Shown one piece after another: positions 7,858-16,582 of a DNA stretch of 64,000 bases (positions are counted from its first letter, which is position 1; each line of letters starts with the position of its first letter). The translations under genes and the position numbers were made by a program. The notes under the pieces are model-generated. The model was not told where the DNA came from. It did not search any database and saw only the letters and a program-made list of their open reading frames with translations. This DNA is from Actinomadura xylanilytica (lineage in GTDB: Bacteria; Actinomycetota; Actinomycetes; Streptosporangiales; Streptosporangiaceae), in contig NZ_JASNWE010000008.1 in NCBI RefSeq assembly GCF_030283145.1, forward strand, positions 1 to 64,000. The letters run 5' to 3'.

Positions 7858-9087
7858 TCACTCCTGAGCGTGGCGCATGCGGTCGACGAGCAGGTCTATT
7901 CGGCGCTTCTGGCGGAGTGATCCGGTTCGGGATGCGAGGACCCGGGCGGCCCGTAGATGTTCATCGGCCGGCCCCCGCTCACCGCGGACGAGCAAAGCAG
8001 TGGCGAGGTCGATTCGCACGCCCGCCTCTGCTCGCGCGAAGGTGCCGTCCACCCCGACGAGCCCTGCGCTCAGGTCCTCGATCACGTCGGCGTCACCGAG
8101 GCGGGCGAAACAGTTCCCGCGCCAGCGGGCGAGGTGCGATTCGTTGAGCACCAGGTAGGGGAGGTGCTCATCCGGTTCGGTGGGGAGAAGGCCGGCCGCT
8201 TCGTCGAGGGTTCTGCGCACGGCGCCCGCGTCGGCGTCATGGAGGGCGGCGGCGGTTTCCGCATGAGCGGCGGCCAGCCAGGTGCTCATGAGGCTCGGCA
8301 CCTTGCCTGCGGCTTGGCGACGCGCGTGCCCGACGAGTTCCGCCGCCTGCTCGGCGTTTCCGAGGTCCAGGAGAACGTACGCCTGTTCGGCGGTCGCGAA
8401 CGCCAGCAGCGAGGGGTCTTCGGCCTCTCGCGCCGCCGACTTGGCGCGTTCGAAGTGTCGCCACGATTCGCCGAGCGTGCCGACGTCGAGCGCCTGCCAC
8501 CCTGCCAGCGCGGAAGTGTCCGCGAGCACCTTGGCGAGCATTCCGCGCACACCGGGCACGACGGCATGCCGGTTCAGCTCTTCGACGTGGGCGATGTGGG
8601 CGCGCATCTGGCCGTGGATGAGCTGGGCACCCTGGCGCGCGTCGAGAGCCCGGATGCCGTCCGTCTGCGCCTGGAGGAGCTTGGCGACCTCAGCGTCAAC
8701 GCTTGAAGCCCGCGCCAGTTCCAGCGTGAACTCGTCCGGCGACTCGTGATCGGGCGCCGCCGGCGGGGAGAGCGACACGAACCCGAGTTCAACCGGGGAG
8801 CAGCCGTAGACCTCGCAGAAGAGCTGCTGGTAGAGCTCGCTGACGGCGCCGTGGCCGTTCTCCCAGCGGGCGATCTGCCGAGCGAGGCTCTGGGCCTGTG
8901 GAAGCGCCTCGCCGCGTCTCTTCGCGGCGCTCCTCAGCCTGACGTCGAGCTGGGTCTTGCTCCAACCGCGCTGCTCCCGCTGGGCACGCAACGGGGTCAC
9001 CGGCACTCCTCGCAGAACAGGTCGCACATGTTTACCGGCCTGCCATTCTGCCGGTTTCGCTCGGCGTGACAAGGGGGTGACTGTCAT
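7858..9087 (-). CDS. XRE-family regulator with TPR-like sensor domain (copy 2)
   Basis: This 409-residue protein has an N-terminal helix-turn-helix region (about 30-105, including SLARQIARWENGHG) followed by a TPR-like region paralogous to the gene at 5319-6485, with the same LAGWQALDVG landmark near the middle. GTG start at 9087; a start near VTPLRAQREQRG, about 28 codons in, is also possible. It is divergent from the transfer-module promoter region, so it may help control it. Peptide sensing is inference. Confidence 0.8.
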   Translation of the reverse strand: MTVTPLSRRAKPAEWQAGKHVRPVLRGVPVTPLRAQREQRGWSKTQLDVRLRSAAKRRGEALPQAQSLARQIARWENGHGAVSELYQQLFCEVYGCSPVELGFVSLSPPAAPDHESPDEFTLELARASSVDAEVAKLLQAQTDGIRALDARQGAQLIHGQMRAHIAHVEELNRHAVVPGVRGMLAKVLADTSALAGWQALDVGTLGESWRHFERAKSAAREAEDPSLLAFATAEQAYVLLDLGNAEQAAELVGHARRQAAGKVPSLMSTWLAAAHAETAAALHDADAGAVRRTLDEAAGLLPTEPDEHLPYLVLNESHLARWRGNCFARLGDADVIEDLSAGLVGVDGTFARAEAGVRIDLATALLVRGERGPADEHLRAARVLASRTGSLRQKRRIDLLVDRMRHAQE

Positions 9088-9186
9088 CCACCGTCAGCCG
9101 TTGTCATCTGTTGGGCCGCTGCCGTGGCGACGAGTCTTGAACTCGACGGGCCGACAACGCCGAGGCCCTCACCCAGCCGAAGGGAC

Positions 9187-9216
9187 TTGACAGGTGATCC
9201 CCCAGCAGCGTTATCT
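9187..9216 (+). promoter_or_regulatory. Sigma70-like promoter TTGACA-N18-TTATCT
   Basis: A consensus -35 and a good -10 lie about 45 bp before the ATG at 9262, at the head of the WhiB-transfer gene run. Upstream, TGTCATC occurs twice within about 30 bp (9076-9110), a possible regulator site. Confidence 0.5.
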
Positions 9217-9261
9217 ATACATGTCCTACTTGTTCAGCAAACTCCTGACGGAGGTGCGCTG

Positions 9262-9432
9262 ATGTACCCCCAGCCGAAGAAGTGGCCGCGCTACCTGGTC
9301 GGCGCGATCGTCGTCCTCTTCGTCTTCAAGAACCCCACGGCGGCGGCGCACCTGGTCAGCAACCTCGGTGCCCTCATCTCGCAGGGCGCCGACGCGCTGT
9401 CCGAGTTCGCCTCCGCCCTTCACCTCGACTGA
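9262..9432 (+). CDS. Small single-pass membrane protein, 56 aa
   Basis: ATG start with GGAGG 8 bp upstream. The product is a basic N-terminus (MYPQPKKWPRY), one hydrophobic helix at about 11-24, and an amphipathic tail ending EFASALHLD. No family is recognised. It is the first gene after the promoter at 9187. The 5' arm of leader hairpin copy 1 begins inside its stop codon. Confidence 0.7.
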   Translation: MYPQPKKWPRYLVGAIVVLFVFKNPTAAAHLVSNLGALISQGADALSEFASALHLD

Positions 9433-9486
9433 TCCGATGCACAGCCACCAAGCACGGCATCGAGTCCGCCGGCCCCAACCGATCAC
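9431..9486 (+). promoter_or_regulatory. Conserved leader hairpin, copy 1 (before whiB-like gene)
   Basis: The stem is CGATGC (9435-9440) with GCATCG (9457-9462), then one mismatch and three outer pairs. The loop holds ACAGCCACCAAGCAC at 9441-9455. The constant tail CAACCGATCAC ends at 9486, 25 nt before the GTG at 9512. Loop and tail match the three other copies in the element, while the stem sequence differs but stays paired. Confidence 0.75.
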
Positions 9487-9511
9487 TTCAACGAATGACC
9501 CGGAGGTTCGC

Positions 9512-9859
9512 GTGAACGTCCAGCCGAGCAGCCTTCCGCTGCCCGACCTGCGAGACGAGTGCCTGGAAGACGCCGAGTGCCTGTTCGACCCCGAGTTGCA
9601 CAACGGACCCGACCCCGCGGCAGGAGACGAACACCCCGACGTCCGTACCGCCCGCGAGGACATCGCCAAGGACATCTGTGCCACGTGTCCGGCACAGGTC
9701 GCCTGCCTGGAGTACGCGATCCGGGTCCGGCCCGTTCGAGGCATCTGGGCCGGACTCACCGCCGACGAAATCGCCCAGGTCGCCATGTCGCGGACGGAGC
9801 GGGAGTCCACGGAGCGGGAGTCCACGAACACGAACGAGTTCTACGCGGGAGCGGCGTGA
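9512..9859 (+). CDS. WhiB-family iron-sulfur regulator
   Basis: This 115-residue protein carries the four-cysteine WhiB pattern: one Cys near residue 23, then CATC and a further Cys (56, 59, 65), which bind a [4Fe-4S] cluster. The diagnostic GIWAG turn follows, then a basic tail with two TERES repeats. GTG start behind CGGAGG. WhiB-like proteins partner the sigma factor to control development or stress genes; plasmid and AICE copies are common. It is preceded by leader hairpin copy 1 and followed by an overlapping gene (GTGA). Confidence 0.92.
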   Translation: MNVQPSSLPLPDLRDECLEDAECLFDPELHNGPDPAAGDEHPDVRTAREDIAKDICATCPAQVACLEYAIRVRPVRGIWAGLTADEIAQVAMSRTERESTERESTNTNEFYAGAA

Positions 9860-10347
9860 ACATGGGAAGTACCGCTAGTGATCTGTCCGCGCTGCTGCTG
9901 ACCGGCGCCCAAGGCAACTACTCGGACGAGGCCGCGGTCGGCCTGCTGGTCGGGCACGGCATGTGGTTGACGCGCTCGGCTTTCGTGCGCGCTTGCGTCA
10001 CCGTCGAGGACGGCGTTGGCGCCGACAGCGGCCCCATGGCGTTCGTCGACTGGCACGTTGCAATCCGTGCGCTCGACGGCGGTGAGTTGCCCTGCTCCAC
10101 GTCCGAGGCATCGATCCTCCGCATCGCCGCCGGCATCGGCGGGGTTCCCGTCGATCTCCGCGTGATGCTCGGCGGCCTGGACGCCGAGAACGTCCTGCTC
10201 GTCGCCAAGGCCGTCATGCACGCCAACGGAACCCCCATCGCGACGCTTCCCTCTCTGCCCCCGTCTGCCTCCGACGTCGAGAGGCCGGAGATCACATCGG
10301 CCTCCTTCCAGACGAGCGCGCTCCCCGAAGGAGGCCACCGTGGCTGA
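9856..10347 (+). CDS. Hypothetical AICE protein, 163 aa
   Basis: The GTG start overlaps the WhiB stop (GTGA); ATG at 9862 is an alternative. The product begins MNMGSTASDLSALLL and is a mostly helical, cysteine-poor soluble protein. The segment GGVPVDLRVMLGGLDAENV is the most structured-looking part. No domain is recognised. It overlaps the next gene by 8 bp, so it sits in the transfer operon. Confidence 0.7.
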   Translation: MNMGSTASDLSALLLTGAQGNYSDEAAVGLLVGHGMWLTRSAFVRACVTVEDGVGADSGPMAFVDWHVAIRALDGGELPCSTSEASILRIAAGIGGVPVDLRVMLGGLDAENVLLVAKAVMHANGTPIATLPSLPPSASDVERPEITSASFQTSALPEGGHRG

Positions 10348-11470
10348 CATCCAATCCCTGCCAGGCACGGCCCACCTGACGGCCGTCCAGAACTCCGGGG
10401 AGCCGACCGCCGCCGCACGGACTCGACCGCTGAGCGAACACGAGCAGACCGCTATCGCGACGGTCGGCGCCCTGGTGGCCGCGCTCGGGTTGCTCGGATT
10501 CGTCAACAGCTTCGCCCGTGTCGCCGACGCTGCCCGCAGTTCGTTCGGATGGTTCGCGTTCACCGTCCCGATCGGGATCGACGTGGGCATTGCAGTGTTC
10601 TCCGCGCTGGACATCGTGCTTGCGCGCTTGGACATGCGAATCCGCTGGCTGCGGTTGGTCCCGTGGTCGCTGACCGGCGCCACCGTCTACCTGAACATCG
10701 CCGGGGAGCACTCGGCGTTCGGGATCGTCGCCCACGCGATGCTTCCGACGCTGTGGATCGGCGCGGTCGAAGTGGCCGCACACGTCGTCCGCACCCGCGC
10801 CGGTCTCGCCGCCGGTACCCGGTTGGACTCCATCCGGCTGTCGCGGTGGCTGCTCTCCCCTGCATCCACCGTCCGCCTCTGGCGCCGGATGGTGTTGTGG
10901 GAGACCCGCTCGTACCCGTCCGCCCTCATGCGCGAGCGCGACCGGGTCCTCTCACTTACCGACCTCAAGGACACCTACGGCGCTGTTGCCTGGCGTTGGA
11001 GGGCGCCTCGCCGGACCAAAGCCCTCTACAAGCTCGGAGAGCTCGTCCCCGTCGCCGATCTGCCCGCCGCGCCCGGTGTGCTCACGGCAGCGGACGACTC
11101 TGCGGACCGTCCGGCGGACCGTCCGGCGGACGAGCCCGCCTCGTCCCACACGGATGAGCGGACGGCGCACCGGACGGCCACCATCGGCGGGCTTGGACGG
11201 TCTTCCCAACCCGGATCCGCGCGACGCCGTAGGCGGTCCGGGACCAAGCGCCGGACCGTCCCGGACGTGGACGACCTGATGCCCATCGGACGAGGCATCG
11301 CCGCCGAAGCGGACGAGCGTGGCGTACCGCTGACTCGCGACAGCCTCGCCACTGCGCTCCGTGAAGCGGGCCGGCCCGCCGGCAACGAGCGTGTCGGCGC
11401 TCTCCTGATCCGCCTGAAGACCATGACCGCCTCGCCGGACGACACGAGCAGCGAGGGAGGGCAGTCGTGA
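10340..11470 (+). CDS. DUF2637-type membrane protein, probable spread/transfer accessory
   Basis: This 376-residue protein has four hydrophobic segments between about 35 and 145 (for example ALVAALGLLGFV and FTVPIGIDVGIAVF). A cytoplasmic region follows with a short ADRPADRPADEPA repeat near 255 and a helical DNA-binding-like C-terminus. DUF2637 proteins lie next to traB in actinobacterial plasmids and AICEs, where Spd proteins aid intramycelial plasmid spread. GTG start with GGAGG; the stop overlaps the traB GTG (GTGA). The role is inferred from position and family. Confidence 0.75.
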   Translation: MADIQSLPGTAHLTAVQNSGEPTAAARTRPLSEHEQTAIATVGALVAALGLLGFVNSFARVADAARSSFGWFAFTVPIGIDVGIAVFSALDIVLARLDMRIRWLRLVPWSLTGATVYLNIAGEHSAFGIVAHAMLPTLWIGAVEVAAHVVRTRAGLAAGTRLDSIRLSRWLLSPASTVRLWRRMVLWETRSYPSALMRERDRVLSLTDLKDTYGAVAWRWRAPRRTKALYKLGELVPVADLPAAPGVLTAADDSADRPADRPADEPASSHTDERTAHRTATIGGLGRSSQPGSARRRRRSGTKRRTVPDVDDLMPIGRGIAAEADERGVPLTRDSLATALREAGRPAGNERVGALLIRLKTMTASPDDTSSEGGQS

Positions 11471-13635
11471 CCGGCACCATCACCGACACCTCCGCCATGG
11501 GGGCTCTGATCCCACTCCGTCCCGCCAGCAAGGAGCCCAACGACAACACCGTGACAAGCCCTACCGTCACCACCACGGAGCGGACGAAGCCGTCCGCCGG
11601 TCCGGGCACCCACTACGAAGTCGTCCTGGACGACGAGCCGTCCGCCGCGGTGACTCCTGTGCTGACCGACACTCCGGACCGTTCGGGACAGTGGCAGCCG
11701 ATCGTCCCGGCCGCCCTGCGCACCTGGACGAGCGTCAAGGCGTCCGCCCGGCAGGCCATCGGCCGTTGGACGCACCAGCTCGGCTATCACGCCGTGCGCT
11801 CTCCCCGGTACGCGCTGCTCGGCGGCTTCTGGGCCGGCATCGGGGTGTTCCGGTTGATCGGTCGCCAGCTGCGTTGGTGGTGGGTCGCCGAGCAGAACTC
11901 TCTGAGGCAGCACGCCGCGGACCGCAACGACGCCGAGCTATGGATGAAGCTGCATCGGGAGGCGAAGAACACCCGCACATGGCGAGGGGTGATCCTGCTC
12001 GGCGAGGCCGCCGGTACCGCCGTGGGTGTTTCGGTGGTCGCCACCGGTTCGTGGGGCGCACGCGCCATCGCGGTGGCCGTGGCCGTTCCCCTGCTCGCGC
12101 GCATCGGGCGTCCGGCAGACCGGCGGATCATCTCTCCCGCTGTCGTGGCGCCCCGCTTCCGCAAGCTGAACCCTGACATCGTGCTGCGCGCCTACTACGC
12201 GGCCAAGCTCGGCGACCCGGACAAGCCCGGACAGCAGATCCAGTTCGGCTCGACCATGTCCCGGGACGGCCAGGGATCGCGCGTGCTGGTCGACCTCCCG
12301 CACGGCAAGGGCCTCGACGACGCCGTCAAGTCCAAGTCCGCGATCGCCTCCGGGCTGGACGTGGCCCTTGCCCAGGTGTTCATCACCCGTGACCCGACCT
12401 CCCACCGGCGTCACGCGCTATGGGTCGCCGACCGCGATCCCCTCGCCATCCCGGCCGGCCGCACGCCGCTGCTGGCGTGCAAGCCCACCGACATCTGGGA
12501 GGCCGCCCCGTTCGGAATGGACGAGCGCGGCAACCGCGTGGCCGTGGACATGATGTGGAACTCGATCCTCATCGGTGCCCAACCCCGGCAGGGCAAGACG
12601 TTCTCCGCCCGCGTGCTTGCCCTCTACGCCGCCTTGGACCCGTACGTGAAGCTGTCGGTGTTCGACGGGAAGGGTGCGCCGGACTGGCGCAAGTTCAAGC
12701 TCGTCGCCGACCGCTGCGCGTTCGGCATGGCGATGACTCGCGATGGCGACCCCGTCGAGCTGTTCATCGACTCCCTGCGCGGGATCGAGGCTGACGTCCA
12801 GGACCGATACCAGCGGCTCTCCGAGCTGCCCGTGGACGTGTGCCCCGAAGGAAAGCTGACCCGCGAGATCGCGCGGGACCCGAAGTACCGGATGCCGGTC
12901 CGGCTCGTGGTCATCGACGAGTTCCAGGAGTACTTCGACCTTCCCGACACGGACGCCTCGAAGGAGATCGCCAAGCTCCTGGTGTTCCTGGTCAAGGTCG
13001 CCCCCGCCGCCGGTGTCATCGTGCTCGGCGCCACGCAGAAGCCCAGCGGCATCGGTTCGGGGCAGGTCGCCCAGCAGTTCAACGCGTTCCGCGACAACCA
13101 CCAGATCCGGTTCTCGCTCCGGACCGGATCGTGGCAGGTCTCGGACCTCGTGCTCGGCTCGGGCGCGTACTCGGAGGGGTACGACTCGTCCACCCTGCTG
13201 CCGACCTACAAGGGAGTCGGCATCCTGCGCGGCGCCGCCGACGCAACGCCGACCGTGCGGACCTATCTCGCCGATGCTGAGGACTCAGAGAAGATCCTCA
13301 CCGCGGCCCGCGCCCATCGGCAGCGCGCGGGAACCCTGTCCGGGATGGCCGCCGGTGAGGATGTCACCCGCGAGGCACGCGACGCGCTCGCCGATGTGCG
13401 TCGCATCTACGGACCCGGTGAACGCGGCCTTCCCTGGCAGCAGATCGCCGCTCGCCTCGCCGAGACGTTCCCCGAGCACTACGCCGACGTGACCGCGGAC
13501 GCGATCTCCGCCCAGGTCCGCGCGTTCGGAGTCCCGAGCGTGAACGTCAAGCGCGACGGCCGCACCCTCAAGGGCGCCCACGCCGACGCGGTGGACACCG
13601 CGATCAACCGCCGCAGCGACGCCGTCGCCGGGTAG
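11467..13635 (+). CDS. traB: FtsK/SpoIIIE-type DNA translocase TraB for conjugative transfer
   Basis: This 722-residue protein has hydrophobic segments near 120-140 and 175-215, then an FtsK-like motor with Walker A GAQPRQGKTF (about 370) and Walker B LVVIDEFQEYF (about 480). A C-terminal winged-helix-like domain (about 640-715) corresponds to the gamma domain that reads clt sites. TraB hexamers move unprocessed double-stranded DNA between mycelia, without a relaxase. GTG start overlaps the upstream stop by 4 bp. No relaxase or type IV secretion genes are present nearby, which fits the AICE mode. Confidence 0.92.
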   Translation: MTGTITDTSAMGALIPLRPASKEPNDNTVTSPTVTTTERTKPSAGPGTHYEVVLDDEPSAAVTPVLTDTPDRSGQWQPIVPAALRTWTSVKASARQAIGRWTHQLGYHAVRSPRYALLGGFWAGIGVFRLIGRQLRWWWVAEQNSLRQHAADRNDAELWMKLHREAKNTRTWRGVILLGEAAGTAVGVSVVATGSWGARAIAVAVAVPLLARIGRPADRRIISPAVVAPRFRKLNPDIVLRAYYAAKLGDPDKPGQQIQFGSTMSRDGQGSRVLVDLPHGKGLDDAVKSKSAIASGLDVALAQVFITRDPTSHRRHALWVADRDPLAIPAGRTPLLACKPTDIWEAAPFGMDERGNRVAVDMMWNSILIGAQPRQGKTFSARVLALYAALDPYVKLSVFDGKGAPDWRKFKLVADRCAFGMAMTRDGDPVELFIDSLRGIEADVQDRYQRLSELPVDVCPEGKLTREIARDPKYRMPVRLVVIDEFQEYFDLPDTDASKEIAKLLVFLVKVAPAAGVIVLGATQKPSGIGSGQVAQQFNAFRDNHQIRFSLRTGSWQVSDLVLGSGAYSEGYDSSTLLPTYKGVGILRGAADATPTVRTYLADAEDSEKILTAARAHRQRAGTLSGMAAGEDVTREARDALADVRRIYGPGERGLPWQQIAARLAETFPEHYADVTADAISAQVRAFGVPSVNVKRDGRTLKGAHADAVDTAINRRSDAVAG

Positions 13636-13719
13636 CGGCACATCCGCCACCGGTAGCGCCCGCGCTACCCGGGCCGCCACCCCCTCACCTGCGCGAACAA
13701 GCACAGGCAGCGGGTAGCG
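13630..13719. repeat. GGTAGCG repeats after traB, candidate clt locus
   Basis: GGTAGCG occurs at about 13631, 13652 and 13713 in direct orientation and once inverted at 13663-13669, where it forms GGTAGCGC-CC-GCGCTACC. TraB proteins recognise short repeated sequences (clt/TRS) near traB, so this is a candidate; the hairpin could also be a terminator. Confidence 0.45.
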
Positions 13720-13762
13720 CCCGCCACCTCACACGCCCGAAAACAGCCCTGGGAGGCACGTC

Positions 13763-14038
13763 ATGACCATCCTCGCCGCCGCCGCGACTTCCAACGACCC
13801 GTCCGGAAGCCTGCTCCTGCTCGCCCTGGTGGCCAGCGTCGGCTACATCGCCGCCTGCGCCGTCTGGCCGTTTCGCGCCTGCCGTCCCTGCCGTGGCCTC
13901 GGTCGGTTCCACTCGCCCACCGGCCGCGCCTGGCACCCCTGCCGACGGTGCAACGGAACCGGCGCCAAGCTCCGCTTCGGACGCCGCATCTACGCCGCTC
14001 TCCGGAACACGCGCGACCGCAGCGGGCCGCGTGGCTAG
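13763..14038 (+). CDS. Small membrane protein with DnaJ-like CxxCxGxG zinc motif
   Basis: This 91-residue protein has one hydrophobic helix (about 16-37) followed by two cysteine pairs. CRPCRGLGR and CRRCNGTGAK are half-sites of the zinc finger found in DnaJ. The second half is basic. ATG start with GGGAGG. It lies between traB and the HTH gene in the element. Function unknown; zinc binding is inferred from the motif. Confidence 0.75.
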   Translation: MTILAAAATSNDPSGSLLLLALVASVGYIAACAVWPFRACRPCRGLGRFHSPTGRAWHPCRRCNGTGAKLRFGRRIYAALRNTRDRSGPRG

Positions 14039-14054
14039 GTCCTTCAACGCAAAA

Positions 14055-14110
14055 GCGGCCCGGCGCACAGCCACCAAGCACGACGCCGGACCGCCGCCCC
14101 AACCGATCAC
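14055..14110 (+). promoter_or_regulatory. Conserved leader hairpin, copy 2
   Basis: The stem CCGGCG (14060-14065) pairs with CGCCGG (14084-14089). One C/A mismatch follows, then GCGG with CCGC. The loop contains ACAGCCACCAAGCAC (14067-14081). The tail CAACCGATCAC ends 24 nt before the ATG at 14135. Confidence 0.78.
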
Positions 14111-14134
14111 TTAACCGAAGGAGGCCACACCATC

Positions 14135-14401
14135 ATGACCCAGCCGAAGCGCAGCGGCCAGCGGAAGTCCCGACGACGGCCCGTATGGCTGCTCCCCGAA
14201 GACGGCATCGTCGACCTCATCGCCATCGACCTGGCCGTTCGAGGCGTGCGCCGCGTCGCCCTCACGCCCTCTGAACGACGGATCGCCGCCGCCTCGATCC
14301 TCGCCGTCGGCGGAACGTCCAACACCATCGCCAAACGGCTGCACATGGCTCACACCACGGCCCGCGCCCTCGCCCGGCAGGTCTCGGCCGCCGCCTCCTG
14401 A
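14135..14401 (+). CDS. Small basic helix-turn-helix protein
   Basis: This 88-residue product has a basic N-terminus (MTQPKRSGQRKSRRRP) and a C-terminal HTH of the sigma-70 region 4/LuxR type: LTPSERRIAAASILAVGG then TIAKRLHMAHTTARALARQV. ATG start behind GAAGGAGG. It lies directly upstream of the replication gene, so a role in controlling replication or excision is plausible but unproven. Confidence 0.7.
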   Translation: MTQPKRSGQRKSRRRPVWLLPEDGIVDLIAIDLAVRGVRRVALTPSERRIAAASILAVGGTSNTIAKRLHMAHTTARALARQVSAAAS

Positions 14402-14446
14402 CCCACATCCTCAGCACCCGCATCCGCGGGAAGCGCTAAAGATCAT

Positions 14447-14505
14447 GCGGCCTCGGCGCCACAGCCACCAAGCACGAGCGCCGAGGCCGCGCCCCAACCG
14501 ATCAC
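14447..14505 (+). promoter_or_regulatory. Conserved leader hairpin, copy 3 (before replication gene)
   Basis: A perfect 13-bp stem, GCGGCCTCGGCGC (14447-14459) with GCGCCGAGGCCGC (14478-14490), closes an 18-nt loop containing ACAGCCACCAAGCAC. The tail CAACCGATCAC ends 23 nt before the ATG at 14529. This is the strongest stem of the four copies. Confidence 0.82.
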
Positions 14506-14528
14506 GAACCGACGGAGGCACCCCCATC

Positions 14529-16514
14529 ATGACGTCCTTGCCGCTCCCGGTCGGGGGAGACCGGGAAAGCCCGGTCGATCTCGCCGAATTCGTCCGACCG
14601 CTTCCACACAACATCGAAGCCGAGCAACACGTCTTGGGCGCGATCATGCTGTATGCGCCCACGTTGTCCGCCGTCCGCACGTTGCTGGATAGCGCCGACT
14701 ATTACCGGCCTGCACATCGCCTCATTTGGGACAGCATCGTGGGCCTGGTGGACCGCGGCGCACCGTGTGAACCTGTCGCCGTTGCCGCCACCATCGACCC
14801 GCGGGAACTAGCCAGAATCGGCGGTGCCCCGTACCTCCACACCCTCATCAGTCAGGCGCCCAGTGTCGCTAGCGCCACCTACTACGCACAACTCGTTCAC
14901 CGCCTCGCATACGCACGTCACGTCGTCCTCACAGGCACTCGCTTGATGCAGCTCGGCTACAGCGCGACCGGTGACGCTGACTCCGACGTGAGGGGAACTG
15001 TCGCCTCGGAGATGGCCGCTCTCGCGCTCTCGGACGCGCAGGGATGGCCCGAACCGGCTCCGCTGTCTGCCGCACCCGAGTTGCCCACGTTCCCGGCATG
15101 GGCGTTCCCCGATTGGCTCGGCGAATACGTCGCCGGTCTCGCCGAGATCACGCAGACTCCGACCGACCTCGCCGGATCCCTTGCTCTGGCCGTTCTCGGC
15201 GTGGCCGGAGGCGGGAAGGTGTGGGTTCGGGGACCGGGCTGGACAGAGCCGACCAACCTCTTCACTCTGGTCGTTCTGCCGCCCGGCAACCGCAAGTCCG
15301 AGGTCTACAAGCACATGACGGCCCCGATCCGGACCGCCGAGGCCCTTCTTATCGACCAGGCAAAGCCGCTGATCGCAGAAGCTGTCATCGCCCATCGCAT
15401 CGCCGAGGCCCACGCGGACAAGACCGAGAAGGCCGCCGCGAACGCGGCGGACGCCACACAGCAGGCCGTGGCCACCGATGAAGCGGCCATCGCCCGACTT
15501 GCCCTCGAAGAGGCCACGATCCCGCCGGAACCGTGCCTGTTCTCAGATGACGCCACGGTGGAACGGCTGACGTCACACGTTGCCGAGCAAGGAGGACGAT
15601 TCGCGATCCTCTCGCCCGAAGGCGAGATCTTCTCTATCGCCGCCGGCCGCTACTCCGGCGCCCCGAACCTCGCAGTCCTCAAGTCCGGGCACGCCGGTGA
15701 AGAGATGCGGATCGACCGGATGGGGCGCGCGTCGGAACGGATCCCTGCCGCAACGATCACCCTTGGAATCTGCACCCAACCAGGCGTCCTGGCTCGCCTC
15801 GGGGAGACTCCGCAGTTCCTCGAACAGGGGCTACTAGGAAGGCTTCTCTACTCACTTCCCAAGTCCCTGCTCGGCTACCGAAACCCTAATCCCGACCCAA
15901 TCCCCGATCACGTCCGATCGGACTACAGCGACAACGTCACGTCTCTTGTCTTGTCTCTTCACGCTCTGGCCGACCCCGTGACGCTGAACTTCGCCCCGGA
16001 CGCAGAATCGGCCGCCCGCGCGCTCCTGGACGAGACCGAACGACGTTTCCGCCCCGAAACCGGCGACCTCGCCCACATGACCGACTGGGGCGGGAAGTAC
16101 GTGGGTGCCGTACTACGCATCGCCGCCTTGCTGCATATTGCCGAGCATTTTCGCGGCGACTGGGAGCGTCATCCCATCAGTCTGGCCACATTCCAGAACG
16201 CGCGGCTGATCGGGGAGTACTTCACCGTTCACGCGCAAGCGGCCTATGACGCAATCGGAGCCGATCCCGCCGTGGCCGATGCCCGCGCTCTCCTCGATTG
16301 GATCGATCGGACCGGCACGACACAGTTCAGCGCCCGCGATGTGCTGTCCTCCCTGCGCCGCTTCAAGAAAGTCGCAGACCTGGACCCTGCACTTCATGTT
16401 CTGGAGTCACACGGCTGGATCCGGCGCGTCCCCACCGCACCCAGAACCGGCCGGGGCCGCAAGACCGGCCTCGTCTACGAAACCCACCCGGACGCGACCG
16501 AGAGCGCCAGATGA
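14529..16514 (+). CDS. Replication protein: DnaB N-terminal domain fused to DUF3987 (YfjI-like)
   Basis: This 661-residue protein starts with a DnaB-helicase N-terminal domain (about 20-110: PHNIEAEQHVLGAIML, then YYRPAHRLIWDSI). A DUF3987/YfjI-like ATPase core follows, with a P-loop-like PPGNRKS (about 250), an Ala-rich coiled segment (about 275-325) and FSDDATVERLTSHVAEQGGR. The C-terminus looks like a winged helix ending RGRKTGLVYETHP. It lies where AICEs carry their replication initiator, and no RepSA, RepAM or Prim-Pol gene is present, so it is the likely initiator/helicase. ATG start behind ACGGAGG. Confidence 0.8.
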   Translation: MTSLPLPVGGDRESPVDLAEFVRPLPHNIEAEQHVLGAIMLYAPTLSAVRTLLDSADYYRPAHRLIWDSIVGLVDRGAPCEPVAVAATIDPRELARIGGAPYLHTLISQAPSVASATYYAQLVHRLAYARHVVLTGTRLMQLGYSATGDADSDVRGTVASEMAALALSDAQGWPEPAPLSAAPELPTFPAWAFPDWLGEYVAGLAEITQTPTDLAGSLALAVLGVAGGGKVWVRGPGWTEPTNLFTLVVLPPGNRKSEVYKHMTAPIRTAEALLIDQAKPLIAEAVIAHRIAEAHADKTEKAAANAADATQQAVATDEAAIARLALEEATIPPEPCLFSDDATVERLTSHVAEQGGRFAILSPEGEIFSIAAGRYSGAPNLAVLKSGHAGEEMRIDRMGRASERIPAATITLGICTQPGVLARLGETPQFLEQGLLGRLLYSLPKSLLGYRNPNPDPIPDHVRSDYSDNVTSLVLSLHALADPVTLNFAPDAESAARALLDETERRFRPETGDLAHMTDWGGKYVGAVLRIAALLHIAEHFRGDWERHPISLATFQNARLIGEYFTVHAQAAYDAIGADPAVADARALLDWIDRTGTTQFSARDVLSSLRRFKKVADLDPALHVLESHGWIRRVPTAPRTGRGRKTGLVYETHPDATESAR

Positions 16515-16582
16515 CCCCCGCGGCGCGATCACACAGCGTCGCCGGACCCCCGACCGCATCCCCCATGACAGCGCCCCAGCGC

